From Planctomycetaceae bacterium (GTDB taxonomy: Bacteria > Planctomycetota > Planctomycetia > Planctomycetales > Planctomycetaceae), in NCBI GenBank assembly GCA_024742875.1, contig JANSXP010000057.1, forward strand, positions 1 to 45,351: a DNA stretch of 45,351 bases. Reading direction: 5' to 3'. The notes beneath the pieces are model-generated. The model was not told where the DNA came from. It did no database searches and worked only from the letters and a program-made list of their open reading frames with translations. The position numbers and the translations under genes were made by a program. Numbering within the stretch: the first letter of the stretch is position 1; each line of letters begins with the position of its first letter. This document shows, in pieces, positions 13,301 through 22,930 of the stretch.

Positions 13301-13463
13301 ATCAGCACTCCGCACGGCAAAACCCGGAACGACAGAAGCCGCACCACCGTCGCCCAGCCCGTTCGGCACACGTCGCAACCGCGGCATTTGTCGCCGCCAC
13401 CACCGTGCACAGAACACGTCCAACATGGCAATCGCCGCAGTGCGACGCAGGTTACGCGCCAAT

Positions 13464-14831
13464 TTACAGAAACCGCGTTCTTTTGCTGATGTCCGTATTC
13501 ACGCTCTGATAACGCGATGCCAGATTGCCGGGGTTAAACAGCTCCGCCCGCAGTTCCTCAATGTCATCCCAGCCGATCGCGTTGGTAAAAATGGACTTTA
13601 GGTAGTCTTCGCCGAACTCAGAAGGCTGCATGCGGTCCGCGTCGTACATCGACAGATGCACACAGCGGGGATGAATCTCGCCGGTGGTGTCGCGAAGTTT
13701 GTGGGCCGAAATCGAGTCCACATCAAAACCGTGCTCAGGTGAATACTGCAGCGTGGCCACGGCGTTGTTCACCCCTTCGCTGATCATCCGCACGGCCTTG
13801 CCGCCCAGCTGCGAAGAGATAAAGCGATCGAACAAAATGGGACGTCCCCCTCGCTGCGTGTGTCCCACCTTTCGAGTAAAGCAGGACGAGTTGGTCGGCT
13901 CGTGGGTGCGCACTCGATTGAAGAATTCCGGCTCGATGCGATCGAGCAGCAGTTGTTCCAGCGCTCTGGCGGCGCCCGAATAACGGATGTTGCCAGCCGG
14001 GTCATACGTGGCTGAGGCCGCCCCCAGTTCTTTGCCGTCTTCGGTCTTCACTCCTTCGCCCACCACGATCACCACATTGTGCTGGCGCTCGTAAATCTGC
14101 CGCACACGTTCTTCCAGTCGATCGAGATTGACGGGCACCTCAGGAATCAGAATCAGGTCCGGCTGACCGTAGGCGGCTCCCAGAGCAATGTACCCGGACT
14201 GGCGTCCCATCACTTCCACCACGGCAATGCGACGATGACTCTCGGCCGTGGTTCTGACACGCTGCACGCACTGGGCCACCACAAACACGGCGGTTGCGTA
14301 GCCGGGTGTGGCGTAGTTGATGATGTCTTCCAGATCGATGCGCCGTCTCTCCAGAATCCGTTTGCTTTCCCCGTTCTCATCCGGTCTGGACCAGGTGTTG
14401 GGTTCATCGATGTAGTTCAGCCCCAGGTCATTGTCGATGGTTTTCGGGGCCAGTACGCACTGCGTGAATTCACACAGTGGCTGCATGCCATTGATGGTGC
14501 CATCGCCGCCAATGCAGATCAGGCCATCCAGTTCCATCCTCTGATAGTTTTCACGCAGCAGATCCATATCGGCGGAACCTGGCTCCACATAGGTTCGCGA
14601 TGATCCGACCAGCGTGCCGCCGTGCGTGGGGTCCAGTTCCGGAATGGTGGTCAGCAGCGGATTCAGATGCACGTGAGGCACCCGCTTGTCCAGCAGGCCG
14701 GCATAGCCGCGGAGAATACCAAACATGCTGATGCCCATCTGATTGGCCTGCTGAACGGCTCCGTAGATGGTCGCGTTGAGTGCCGGCGTATCGCCGCCAG
14801 CGGTCAGAATTCCGATTCGTTTGGTCGTCAT
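13464..14831 (-). CDS. 6-phosphofructokinase
   Basis: This 455-residue cytoplasmic enzyme phosphorylates fructose 6-phosphate. It begins at ATG 14831 (a TTG three codons earlier is possible). It shows TAGGDTPALN (10-19), GGDGT (108-112), PKTIDND (129-135) with the catalytic aspartate, and MGRQSG (208-213). The glycine after GGD is the ATP-type residue, while lysine before TIDND is the form seen in pyrophosphate-type and long-clade enzymes, so the phosphate donor is not settled by sequence. About 25 extra residues rich in charge (roughly 141-170) follow TIDND where E. coli PfkA goes straight to its FDTA segment. The length of 455 also exceeds the 320 of PfkA. A 7-base inverted repeat lies 57 bases upstream. 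Confidence 0.92.
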   Translation of the reverse strand: MTTKRIGILTAGGDTPALNATIYGAVQQANQMGISMFGILRGYAGLLDKRVPHVHLNPLLTTIPELDPTHGGTLVGSSRTYVEPGSADMDLLRENYQRMELDGLICIGGDGTINGMQPLCEFTQCVLAPKTIDNDLGLNYIDEPNTWSRPDENGESKRILERRRIDLEDIINYATPGYATAVFVVAQCVQRVRTTAESHRRIAVVEVMGRQSGYIALGAAYGQPDLILIPEVPVNLDRLEERVRQIYERQHNVVIVVGEGVKTEDGKELGAASATYDPAGNIRYSGAARALEQLLLDRIEPEFFNRVRTHEPTNSSCFTRKVGHTQRGGRPILFDRFISSQLGGKAVRMISEGVNNAVATLQYSPEHGFDVDSISAHKLRDTTGEIHPRCVHLSMYDADRMQPSEFGEDYLKSIFTNAIGWDDIEELRAELFNPGNLASRYQSVNTDISKRTRFL

Positions 14832-15296
14832 GGTCGTCAATGGCAGTTAATTCACACAGAAACAGTAAGTCGGGCGGCATTGTGGCAGATCGCACACCTG
14901 CTGCGATCGTCCCTCGGACGCTTAACCGGAATTCCGCCGGAAAGCCGCTTTTCGCAGCAGAAAGAACGTCAAACTGCGGCTTTCGGATTGTTGGAATCGG
15001 AATTTCGGCATGCGATTGAATTGGCCGATCAGCCTTCTACGATGAAGGGCCCGCGGTCAGCGATCCGGAGCCAGTTCCAGGGCCTCCACCGCTGCCGGAC
15101 AGCCTTCTCCTGACAGCTTTCACCTGACTGCTCCACGGGGCCGGTGAATTCAGTCCCCGGGCAGGCCCACATCGGACACACCGATCGGGCTGTCGGGGCC
15201 TGCAAACCAGACGGCACACAAAGTGGCAGGAAAAACGGCAAAATCCTCCCGGGGGCTCGGCTCCCAACAGCATTCTTCAAGTGAAAGAGAAAACAC
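14832..15296. other. Gene-free divergent region between phosphofructokinase and acyl-adenylating enzyme
   Basis: This stretch of 465 bases must hold the promoters of both flanking genes. The one structure I can support is a perfect 7-base inverted repeat, GATCGCA (14888-14894) and TGCGATC (14902-14908), around a 7-base loop. It is a possible operator or leader hairpin for the phosphofructokinase gene. The short open frames here lack recognisable domains and ribosome sites. A long minus-strand frame that runs into the next gene is its antisense shadow. Confidence 0.5.
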
Positions 15297-16400
15297 GTGA
15301 GCACAGTGAGCAGCATTGCTGATGCGGCCAAAGCCCGCAAAGACGAACTGGATCAGCACACTCGCGAAATTGTCCAGTGGCACTTCAGCGACGAGACGGG
15401 TTGCGACTTCTGGCTGGAAAAGAAAAAAGGGTACGACTTCGACCCGCTGACGGACGTCAATTGTTTTGAAGACCTGAAGAAGTTTCCGCTGTTTGAAGAC
15501 GACTGGCTGCGTGGCGGACCGATGCGTCGCTGGGTCCCCAAGCCGTATCAGGACAAACCGATTTACGTGTTCGAAACCGGCGGCACCACGGGCATTCCCA
15601 AATCCCGTGTTGTCGTGGAAGACCACTGGATCGACTACGAGATGTTCAGCGAGACGCTGCCGGATGAAAAATTCCCCCGCGGCGCCAACTGGCTGATGCT
15701 GGGCCCTTCCGGTCCGCGTCGTCTGCGTCTGGCCGTGGAACATCTGGCCCAGCATCGCGGCGGCATCAGCTTCTGCGTGGATCTGGACCCTCGCTGGGTG
15801 GTCAAGCTGCTCAAAAAAGGCAAGGTTGAAGAAGCCAAAGAGTACAGCAACCACGTCATCGATCAGGCGATGGCCATCATCGGTGCGGGTAACGAAATTC
15901 AGTGTATGTTCACGACGCCCAAACTGCTGGAAGCGCTGGCCATGCGACTGCTGGACGAAGGCAGCAGCATTGAGGAAGCCGGCATCAAGGGCATCTTCTG
16001 TGGCGGCACCGAATTCACACAGCAGTGGAACCGCTTCGCCTGTGAAGAACTGCTGGGGCCCAACGTTTACATGACGCCCACCTACGGCAATACGCTGATG
16101 GGACTGGCGTGCGGCAAGCCGTTTGATCCGGCCGATGAATACAAAGTCACCTACTACGCCCCGCAGCCTCGTGCTGTTGTGGAGGTGGTGGACTTTGATG
16201 ATCACAAGCAGGTGGTCGACTACAACGCCACCGGCCGCGTCAAACTGTACACGCTTACCAAAGAACTGTTCGTCCCCGGTTTTCTGGAACGCGACGAAGG
16301 CGAACGCGAAGAACCCCACGAAAAGTATCCATGGGACGGTGTCAGCGGCGTGCGTCCCTACCACGTGTTCGCCAAGAACACCACAGTCGGCGTGTACTAA
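15297..16400 (+). CDS. ANL-superfamily adenylating enzyme, PaaK/phenylacetate-CoA-ligase-like
   Basis: A 367-residue cytoplasmic protein of the acyl-adenylating (ANL) superfamily, probably activating a carboxylic acid with ATP. It carries the phosphate-binding loop as ETGGTTGIPKSR (93-104), a TPTYGNT segment like the aromatic/adenine motif of PaaK, and a TGRVKLYTLTKE segment followed by PGFLERD, which resembles the A7 region. PaaK proteins are about 430 residues, and here the usual C-terminal lid is short or absent, so the reaction may stop at the adenylate or use a partner. The GTG start at 15297 has a purine-rich stretch (GAAAGAGA) just upstream. The gene is followed by a strong terminator and seems monocistronic. 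The substrate is unknown. Confidence 0.8.
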   Translation: MSTVSSIADAAKARKDELDQHTREIVQWHFSDETGCDFWLEKKKGYDFDPLTDVNCFEDLKKFPLFEDDWLRGGPMRRWVPKPYQDKPIYVFETGGTTGIPKSRVVVEDHWIDYEMFSETLPDEKFPRGANWLMLGPSGPRRLRLAVEHLAQHRGGISFCVDLDPRWVVKLLKKGKVEEAKEYSNHVIDQAMAIIGAGNEIQCMFTTPKLLEALAMRLLDEGSSIEEAGIKGIFCGGTEFTQQWNRFACEELLGPNVYMTPTYGNTLMGLACGKPFDPADEYKVTYYAPQPRAVVEVVDFDDHKQVVDYNATGRVKLYTLTKELFVPGFLERDEGEREEPHEKYPWDGVSGVRPYHVFAKNTTVGVY

Positions 16401-16440
16401 GACAACCATTCCGACAGCTCAACGGCCCTGTGGCGACGAA

Positions 16441-16470
16441 GGGGCGATGCATCAGGCATCGCCCCTTTTT
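16441..16470 (+). terminator. Rho-independent terminator after the adenylating enzyme gene
   Basis: A perfect 10-base-pair stem, GGGGCGATGC (16441-16450) and GCATCGCCCC (16456-16465), with loop ATCAG, is followed by five thymines (16466-16470). It lies 40 bases past the stop codon of the adenylating enzyme on the same strand. Confidence 0.95.
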
Positions 16471-16530
16471 GTTGCGCGCACCTGTTCTCTATGCCCTGGC
16501 GGTGCGAAGCGGCCGTTTGTCAAAGCGCCC

Positions 16531-16560
16531 GCTTGAAAAACGCTCGCTTGAAAAGCGCTC
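16531..16560. repeat. Two tandem 15-base repeats
   Basis: GCTTGAAAAACGCTC at 16531-16545 is followed directly by the same unit with one change (GCTTGAAAAGCGCTC) at 16546-16560. It lies in the convergent gap between the terminator and the hydrolase gene. No function is evident. Confidence 0.6.
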
Positions 16561-16607
16561 GTAATGGAAGCCCCGCTTCGTGCGACGCGTGGTTGATGGG
16601 GTGTGGC

Positions 16608-17426
16608 CTACAGGGTGGAGAACTGAGCTGCGGTGACACCCTCCACATTCCGATTCAGAAACCGATAGACGTCTTCCTGCAGCTTATAATCGCCGTGGCC
16701 GTTGATCTTGCGTTTGCAGTTGATCACCAGCGTTCTTTTGCCATGGCGCATGATGTCAGCGGGGTCTTCGGGACCATGCAGACCAAGCGCTCGGTCCCAC
16801 TCAGCCAGGTTGTAAGCATACTTCAGCACGCTGTCGTTCTTGCTGTGGAACACAAAAGACTGCCCCGCACGGCCGTTCGCGGTGAAGTATTCTTCCCCCT
16901 TTTCGATGGATTCGTTGTCAACAGCGGCAGCCGTCAAAAACAGGTTGCGAACAACTCCGCGGGTCGGCAGCACTTTGAGTGCTTCCAGCGTCAGCCGCGC
17001 GCCCATGCTGTGAGTCATCACATCCATGGCGGCCGGTCGGGTGGCCGTCGCATGCAGCTGCCGCAGATTCTCCGCGAACCGTGGAGCCAGCGCACCGGCC
17101 CGCGTTTTGGCCGCGAAATAGTCGAACCGATCATCACCGCCGGGCCACGTGTACCCGATCACCAGATCGTATTTGCTGCGCATGTGTCTTTTGGTATGCC
17201 CATCAATCATGTCGTAGGCACGGATGACGTCTTCGAATTCGTTGTTGTACCCGTGGACCAGTACAAGCACCTTCCTGCCTGCGACAGCCCGCTGAATATC
17301 GGCCATGCCGCTGTTCAGTTCCGTCACCCTGGTCAATACGTGTCTTCGAATCCCAATGTCGTAGTACTCGTCTGCTCCGATGGCATTTTCGTTCTCAAGT
17401 GACTTGCGTGAACTGATGAACAGCAT
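16608..17426 (-). CDS. DUF900-type alpha/beta hydrolase
   Basis: A 272-residue alpha/beta hydrolase of the DUF900 type. The oxyanion-side motif is VHGYNNEFED (57-66), the nucleophile elbow is THSMGA with Ser140, and plausible partners are Asp198 (SKNDSV) and His244 (NGHGDY). All three triad members thus seem present, so it should be active as an esterase, lipase or acyltransferase; the substrate is unknown. I chose ATG 17426 because GGGGA lies a few bases before it and MLFISSRK matches the usual start of the fold; an ATG at 17447 is also in frame. There is no signal peptide, which points to a cytoplasmic location. The upstream region holds an inverted repeat, GTAGTC/GACTAC (17488-17505). Confidence 0.82.
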   Translation of the reverse strand: MLFISSRKSLENENAIGADEYYDIGIRRHVLTRVTELNSGMADIQRAVAGRKVLVLVHGYNNEFEDVIRAYDMIDGHTKRHMRSKYDLVIGYTWPGGDDRFDYFAAKTRAGALAPRFAENLRQLHATATRPAAMDVMTHSMGARLTLEALKVLPTRGVVRNLFLTAAAVDNESIEKGEEYFTANGRAGQSFVFHSKNDSVLKYAYNLAEWDRALGLHGPEDPADIMRHGKRTLVINCKRKINGHGDYKLQEDVYRFLNRNVEGVTAAQFSTL

Positions 17427-17737
17427 TTCATATTCCCCACACAGCATTAACAATTACCACTACACCATTGTGCGACCCTCACACTAGGTAGTCATTTCAG
17501 ACTACTCAAATGCTGGGTGCGGGCAAGCGTGGGATCCGATTTTTGCCCGCACGGGACACAACGTCGGCAGCGCTCACAAAGAGGTGGCGCTGCGTACACC
17601 GCTCCCCTGATGGCATTTGCGGCCCCCGTCGCGCGTGACCGACTCAGCCAATGGCGGCAGGCGGAACCACAGCGCCGGCCACAACCGTCCTCGGGTGGCA
17701 GGGTCATCGGCCGTTCTGCCGCCGACAGGCGTCCGAA
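17427..17737. other. Gene-free region between hydrolase and surface protein genes
   Basis: About 310 bases. It holds the likely promoter of the hydrolase gene, a 6-base inverted repeat (GTAGTC 17488-17493, GACTAC 17500-17505) and the 10-base hairpin listed separately at 17517-17552. The short open frames here show no domain and no ribosome site. Confidence 0.5.
17517..17552. promoter_or_regulatory. Perfect 10-base inverted repeat with 16-base loop
   Basis: GTGCGGGCAA (17517-17526) and TTGCCCGCAC (17543-17552) are exact reverse complements. The hairpin lies about 185 bases past the stop of the surface protein and about 90 bases upstream of the hydrolase start, both on the minus strand. There is no thymine run after it on either strand, so it is not a standard terminator. 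An RNA-stability hairpin, a Rho-linked end or a protein site are all possible. Confidence 0.5.
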
Positions 17738-20700
17738 CTACAGCCCCTGGACGGCCAGAGCGATCAGTACCTGATCCAGTTCGGCCAGATCATCGCGCGC
17801 GTCGACTCCCTGCACGGTGGCAGCGGGAAGGCTGCGATCGGCCCGCCGCGTGTCATCCGCCCCATTCACATCTTCACGCACGGCCTCTCTGACATCGGCC
17901 GCAGACCGATCATGCGGATTCGGTCGCTCAACAGCATCCACCCGGCGTCTCTGCAAACTGACCGGAGCATCATCAGACATCAGCGAAGCAAACAACAGGT
18001 CTTCGCCTTCGTTACCGTTCGTGGTCGACGTTAGTGTAAAGTTCACGCCAACACTCCACTGCCCCGGCGTGCCGTCGGCCGCAATGGCCCTCACCCAGGC
18101 ACGATAATCTCCGGCCGGCAGGCTGGACGCCGGCTGGAACGAAACAGACTGCAGATTGGTTTCGTACACCACCTGGCTGGTTGAGGTGGTCAGATTGTTG
18201 ACCCACAGTTCGTATCGCCCGGTGCCCGCAACGGACGTCCAGGCAAACAGCAGATCGGCGGCAGCTGTGGATGAGTTGATCGTGGGACTGACCAGCACGG
18301 CCGTCGTGGCGGATTCCACGGTGAGCGTGAAGTTGCTGCTGAAGTCGGACGGCGTGCCGCCGCCATCCACACTGCGAACCCGCACCCGATACTGACCGGG
18401 CGAGAGTGCGGTACCGGGCTGAAAAGACGTCGTGGTGATGCCTGAGGCGGTGATGAAGTTCGTCTGCCCCTGCGTGACATCGTCAATTTCAACGTCATAG
18501 CTGGCGGCCCCCGCCACGGCTGTCCACGCGATGGTCGGCAGGGTGTTTGTGGAGTTGGGCACCGGAGAAGTGACGGTCGGCACGCCCGTCACTTCATTCA
18601 CGGTGAACACACTGGCAAACGTCCAGGGGCCGATGGGAGCCGCACCGTTGTAGGCGCGAACCCACGCGCGATAATCGCCTGGCAGCAAAGAACCATCCGG
18701 CGTGTAGCTGGTGGTCTGCAGATTGCTCTGCAGGATGCGGCGATTGATGTTTCGCGTGTCGTCGTTCACCCACAGGATATAGCGGGTCGCGCCGTCGACG
18801 CCCGACCAGGTAAAGGTGGGGCGAGTCTGAGTGATGTCGCCTTCCGGGCCAAACAGCTGCGCCCCGGTGGAATTGGTGGTCACAAAAAAGCGACGACTGT
18901 CGGTCCCCAGCAGCGAAGTCCCGTTGTATGCGCGGACCGTGCTGACGTACGTGCCTGGCTCCAGCGCGTCCATCAGCGTGAGAGAATTGGGGCCGATGAA
19001 CTGCTGCGTCTGAATAACGCTGGACGTGCCGTCCTGCAGTTCCAGTTCATAATGGGTCGCACCAATAACATAGCTCCACGCGAAGGTGGGCGCCGCGTTT
19101 TCGGTGGCGTGCACCGGCCCCCAGATGGTGGGCACCGCCGATGAATCCCGCACCACGTAATCGATGGACTGCGACCAGGTGCCAATCACGCTGGTGCCGT
19201 TGAAGGCCCGCACCCACGCCCGATAGCGGCCCGGGTCCAGCGGCTTTGTGGTTTGGAAGACGGTGTCTGTCAGACTGGAACTGTGGATCACCCGCGTCAG
19301 ACCATTAGTGATGTCATCAACCCACAGTTCGTAACGGGTGGCCGTATCCACGTGCGTCCACGTGAATGCCGGCAGCGTGTTTTCCGAACGCTGCGATGAC
19401 ATGGTGAACTGCGCCTGTCCGGACACACTTTCCACCTGAAAGAAAATCTCCTGGCTTTCGGTCGTTCCCAGTGCCTGAATGGTGGCCCGATAGTTGCCAG
19501 GCTCCAGTCCGGACGGCAGGGTATAAGAAGTGCCAGTGAGGTTTGGCTCAAACACAACCGCATTGGTGGCCGTGGTCAGGTTGTCAATCTGCAGTGTGAA
19601 CCGCAGTGCGTTGACCGGCAGCCAGCCCAGGGTGGGGGCCGTGTTGGTGCTGCTGCCAACCGGATCGCTGAGTATGCTCGTCCCGCCGGAATCCAGCGTG
19701 ATGGTGAACGGACTGCTCCAGCCACTCAGCAGTGTGGAACCGTTAAACGCCCGCACCCACGCCGTGTACGTATCGGCCGGCAGACCGTCCCGTGGCGTGA
19801 ATCCCGCGGTCGTCAGTTCTGTCTGGTGAATGGCGCGCTGCTTGTTCGTGCCGTTGACCCACAACTCGTAGCGGGTCGCATTTTCCACGGGAGACCAGGC
19901 AAAGGTCGGCAGACTGTCGACGGACGAAGGCACGGGATCAGTGATAAACGGTGTTCCGCCGGTTTCCAGCACAGCAAAAGACAGCGGTGAACTCCACGCC
20001 TGAAACGATCCATTCACGAAGGCGCGATGACGCCAGGAGAATACGCCAACCGGCAGCACCTGTGGGGGACGAAACGAATTGGTCACCAGTTCCGACTGGC
20101 TGATCTGCACCTGGCCGGTTGACAGATTGTTCACTTCCAGTTCGTAGCGAGTCGCGTTGTTGACGGCGTTCCAGTTGAACAGCGGCAGGGGATCAAAGGC
20201 AACCTGAGGTGGCAGCACGGTAATCTGATGATCTTCCACCTCGCCGTCACTGGCCGCTCCGGTGGGCAGGGCAGCCGCACTGTCTGTGCTCAGACGAAAC
20301 CGGGCGAACGTGGATCCCGCCGTGCCGGAGCCGGACGCGGTGAAGACCAGCGTGATGGTCCCGTTGTTCGTGCCGTTGGGCACCGGCGCCAGCGCGGCTT
20401 CGGATGCCTCAAAGACACCATCCTGATCAAAGTCAATCCAGCCATACAGCGTGGCATCGCCTACCGTGTTGGTCACGTTGACATCAATGACGGCCGATTG
20501 ACCTTCTGCCGCAAACAGCGTCCCGGAGAGGAAGAAATCTTCATCGTCTGAGCCCTGTTCATCATCGCCGGCCGCCGTGGCACTGTGCAGCGTACCGTCG
20601 TCACCATCGACTGTGGTGCCGATGAACAGACCGTCTGTGATGAGATGACTGGGACCGTTGTCGGCCGCACGTGTCTGATAATTGCCTGTGCCGGTACCAG

Positions 20701-21685
20701 CGCCTGCGTCCGGCGCATCGCCATAGTCGGTGGGGCCGGCCACAGGAGCGACATCCCAGCCCAGATCATCCAGCGCCGCCCAGTCAACGTCGGTGAAGAC
20801 TTTGCGTGTGCCAGTGGTAATCTGCGGATCCATGGAGGATTCCTGCAGCGTCGACGTACCGGGAATCGTGCTGGCCACGCCAGCATCAAAATGGCCGTCT
20901 TCCAGCACGCCATTCTCAACGTACATGGGCACCGGACCGCCATACACCGCCACCGACTCGGTCCCCGTGAAGGTGTTGTTGACCCGGTCGACCTTATTAC
21001 GAAACGAATCGGACGTGCCAAAACCAAGCACGTGCCCCAGTTCATGAACGGCGACGGAGAACAGGTCGTTTTCACCGGCGGCTGGCGGATCGAGCGAAAA
21101 GTTCCAGTTGGTGCCGTTGTCAAAAGAGATGGTGCCCCCCCACAGCGAAAAGTCAGTGTCGTTGGTGGAGTTGGGATCCACGCCCGTCTCTCCGCGGGTT
21201 CTCAGGTTGTCGAGAAACTCAGGCGAGGACAGCGCGTTGAATCCACCGGGACCGCCCAGGCCCAGACCGGACGTCAGATTTTGTGCACCGACAAACACAA
21301 TGATGGTGTCAGCCGGAATCGTGAGGTTGGAAATGCTGACCTGTGAGCCCGTCGACGGATTGGCGAACACGGCCGACCACGTGTCCTGACCGCCAGGCAC
21401 AATGGCCGTCAAGTCATCCAGAATCCGGGCCTCAAACACGGCGGCCGCGGCGTCCAGCGTGTCACGGCGTTCCTGAGGGGCGAAGAAATTGGTCGTGTCG
21501 TACGTATAGTCAAAGACGATATCGATCGTCAGCAGCAGTCGATCTTCGAGAGTCTCCGCGATCACCGGCCCCTGCCAAAGTGCGCGGCGACGAGAACACG
21601 AAAAGACACCGGCGTCGGCCCGCTGCCCAGACGCAAAACCGCCTCGTCGATTCTGCCAGAATTTCTTCAGGGAACTTCCGAACAT
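17738..21685 (-). CDS. Giant surface protein: metzincin-like protease domain, GEVED segment and eight Ig/Fn3-like repeats
   Basis: A 1315-residue probable cell-surface protein. The N-terminus has no plain signal peptide but carries LEDRLLL (46-52), a motif common at the start of large exported planctomycete proteins. A metalloprotease-like domain follows, with [10 protein letters not shown] (214-223), a methionine-turn candidate SSMDP (283-287) and [14 protein letters not shown] (297-310). The third zinc ligand expected at 224 is a threonine, with Asp226 close by as a possible substitute. [11 protein letters not shown] (479-488) marks a GEVED segment. Residues about 495-1210 form eight repeats of roughly 90 residues, each with a PTFAW-like strand, ATRYELWVN and YRAWVRA. 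The charged tail has no recognised anchor. Its role may be adhesion or cleavage of external proteins. Confidence 0.88.
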   Translation of the reverse strand: MFGSSLKKFWQNRRGGFASGQRADAGVFSCSRRRALWQGPVIAETLEDRLLLTIDIVFDYTYDTTNFFAPQERRDTLDAAAAVFEARILDDLTAIVPGGQDTWSAVFANPSTGSQVSISNLTIPADTIIVFVGAQNLTSGLGLGGPGGFNALSSPEFLDNLRTRGETGVDPNSTNDTDFSLWGGTISFDNGTNWNFSLDPPAAGENDLFSVAVHELGHVLGFGTSDSFRNKVDRVNNTFTGTESVAVYGGPVPMYVENGVLEDGHFDAGVASTIPGTSTLQESSMDPQITTGTRKVFTDVDWAALDDLGWDVAPVAGPTDYGDAPDAGAGTGTGNYQTRAADNGPSHLITDGLFIGTTVDGDDGTLHSATAAGDDEQGSDDEDFFLSGTLFAAEGQSAVIDVNVTNTVGDATLYGWIDFDQDGVFEASEAALAPVPNGTNNGTITLVFTASGSGTAGSTFARFRLSTDSAAALPTGAASDGEVEDHQITVLPPQVAFDPLPLFNWNAVNNATRYELEVNNLSTGQVQISQSELVTNSFRPPQVLPVGVFSWRHRAFVNGSFQAWSSPLSFAVLETGGTPFITDPVPSSVDSLPTFAWSPVENATRYELWVNGTNKQRAIHQTELTTAGFTPRDGLPADTYTAWVRAFNGSTLLSGWSSPFTITLDSGGTSILSDPVGSSTNTAPTLGWLPVNALRFTLQIDNLTTATNAVVFEPNLTGTSYTLPSGLEPGNYRATIQALGTTESQEIFFQVESVSGQAQFTMSSQRSENTLPAFTWTHVDTATRYELWVDDITNGLTRVIHSSSLTDTVFQTTKPLDPGRYRAWVRAFNGTSVIGTWSQSIDYVVRDSSAVPTIWGPVHATENAAPTFAWSYVIGATHYELELQDGTSSVIQTQQFIGPNSLTLMDALEPGTYVSTVRAYNGTSLLGTDSRRFFVTTNSTGAQLFGPEGDITQTRPTFTWSGVDGATRYILWVNDDTRNINRRILQSNLQTTSYTPDGSLLPGDYRAWVRAYNGAAPIGPWTFASVFTVNEVTGVPTVTSPVPNSTNTLPTIAWTAVAGAASYDVEIDDVTQGQTNFITASGITTTSFQPGTALSPGQYRVRVRSVDGGGTPSDFSSNFTLTVESATTAVLVSPTINSSTAAADLLFAWTSVAGTGRYELWVNNLTTSTSQVVYETNLQSVSFQPASSLPAGDYRAWVRAIAADGTPGQWSVGVNFTLTSTTNGNEGEDLLFASLMSDDAPVSLQRRRVDAVERPNPHDRSAADVREAVREDVNGADDTRRADRSLPAATVQGVDARDDLAELDQVLIALAVQGL

Positions 21686-22065
21686 ATGTCAGCCTGCCAA
21701 TCCGTAAATGCGCCCCGAAGGGGTTCTGGTTCCTGTGGGGCGGATTCTTGCAGAACGGGCCGGAACTGTGCCATCCCGTCCGGCGCGTTGTGCGCAGTGT
21801 GCCTCAGAAAAGACGTTCTCGGGCGGCAAACCCAACGAACGACGTCGACCGTGTGCTGGATGCGGTACGGCTGATCAAATTCCCGGAAAAACGTTCGCCC
21901 GTCTCTTACTGCGACTTCTGTGGCCTTTTTGCAACCAGGCAAACTGGGGCAGCTGAGTTCCCGCGGCGCCACACTCGTCGGAACGCGGGAATGCCGTCGT
22001 CAGCCTTGAGTTTCGGGGACGATTTGTGTCCACTTCCGGGCCTCTTTGTTGGTGCCCCAGGAACA
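21686..22065. other. Gene-free divergent region between surface protein and yceH-like gene
   Basis: About 380 bases between two divergent genes, so promoters for both should lie here. I see no clear -10/-35 pair, operator or small gene. Open frames in this stretch lack ribosome sites and recognisable domains; the plus-strand frame that enters the YceH-like gene from 21343 is only an upstream extension of it. Confidence 0.45.
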
Positions 22066-22734
22066 ATGACCGTGAACGAAGAACCAAAAAATCAGATCAA
22101 AGACCTGAAGAAAATCCAGCGACGTGTGCTGGGCGTGCTGATGGAGAAAGCCTTCACCACACCCGACGCTTATCCGCTGACACTCAAAGCGCTGACCACC
22201 GGCTGCAATCAGAAAAGCAACCGCAGTCCGCAATCGTCCTACGACGAAGGGCAGATTCAGGATGCGCTGGATGACATGCGACAGGATCTGCTTGTAGCCG
22301 AAGTCTTCCCCGGAGGCGGTCGAACCGCGCGATATCGCCACTACATGCGCAATAAGTTTGACTTCAGTGAACAGCAGCTGGCCATCATCGCGGAGCTGAT
22401 GCTGCGTGGTCAGCAGCAGCTCGGTGAACTGCGGACCCGTGCCAGTCGGATGGTTCGAATCGACAGCCAGGATCAGCTCCGCGCTGAACTGCAGAGCCTG
22501 CAGGAGAAAGGCTATCTGCAGGCCAACGGCCCGCTGGAACGCCGCGGCATTGAAGTCGACCACACGTTCTACCTGGATCGCGAAGGCAAGACGCTGGGCG
22601 AAGCCCCCCCCGCCGCTGCCACCCCAGATGCACCGGCAGCGAGCCCCGTTTCGACGGCCCCGGCAGCGGCGACCGTCGCCCCTTCGTCGGCCATCACCGC
22701 CGTCGCCGATCACACGGCCGTAGAAGCCGTATAG
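22066..22734 (+). CDS. YceH-family (DUF480) protein, probably cut short by an in-frame TAG
   Basis: A 222-residue protein of the YceH/DUF480 family, made of two winged-helix domains and of unknown function. The ATG at 22066 follows AGGAA by five bases. The family core is clear: [20 protein letters not shown] (about 19-38), NQKSNRSP (about 48-55) and [12 protein letters not shown] (about 109-120). After residue 178 comes an alanine/proline-rich linker, then TAG at 22732-22734. The same frame stays open for another 40 codons to TAG at 22855-22857 and encodes a perfect heptad coiled coil. To my knowledge E. coli YceH and relatives end in a coiled-coil-like tail, so the TAG seems to have split the normal C-terminus. 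The gene lies just upstream of recQ on the same strand. Confidence 0.88.
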   Translation: MTVNEEPKNQIKDLKKIQRRVLGVLMEKAFTTPDAYPLTLKALTTGCNQKSNRSPQSSYDEGQIQDALDDMRQDLLVAEVFPGGGRTARYRHYMRNKFDFSEQQLAIIAELMLRGQQQLGELRTRASRMVRIDSQDQLRAELQSLQEKGYLQANGPLERRGIEVDHTFYLDREGKTLGEAPPAAATPDAPAASPVSTAPAAATVAPSSAITAVADHTAVEAV

Positions 22735-22857
22735 GGACTTGTGCAGCAGCTGAAAACGACCATCGCTGAGCAGGCTGACACCATCCGCAACCTGGAATCC
22801 GTCGTCAATGACATGGAGGACCGGCTGCAGCGACTGGAACGTGACCTGGGCGTGTAG
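22735..22857 (+). pseudogene. Detached coiled-coil tail of the YceH-family protein
   Basis: These 40 sense codons follow the TAG of the YceH-like gene with no frame change and no further stop until 22855. Positions a of the heptads are V, I, I, V, L, L and positions d are L, Q, L, M, L, which is an excellent dimeric coiled coil, ending LERDLGV. A GTG at 22741 follows AGGGA (22733-22737) by three bases, so ribosomes that stop at the TAG might restart and make a separate 38-residue peptide. Otherwise the segment is the dead tail of a gene with a recent nonsense change, is joined by stop readthrough, or reflects a sequencing error. Confidence 0.6.
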
Positions 22858-22930
22858 TCGGCTACAAATGCGGCAGCCGCCGCGGTAACATGCGGCTTTG
22901 CAAATCGGCACGGCGGCGCTGGAAGCTCTG

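Noticed and set aside
13223-13462. 79-codon minus-strand frame in the gap between the dehydrogenase and phosphofructokinase genes
   Set aside because: It has no ribosome site and low-complexity arginine/cysteine/valine content, and it overlaps the leader of the dehydrogenase gene.
15150-16409. 419-codon minus-strand frame over the adenylating enzyme
   Set aside because: The plus strand encodes the ANL phosphate-binding loop and a ribosome-site-like start and is followed by a terminator. The minus frame has no recognisable domain.
22732-22857. TAG recoded as an amino acid genome-wide
   Set aside because: TAG ends the cytochrome/WD40 gene (41585-41587) and the DUF1080 gene (30639-30637, minus strand), so it works as an ordinary stop here.
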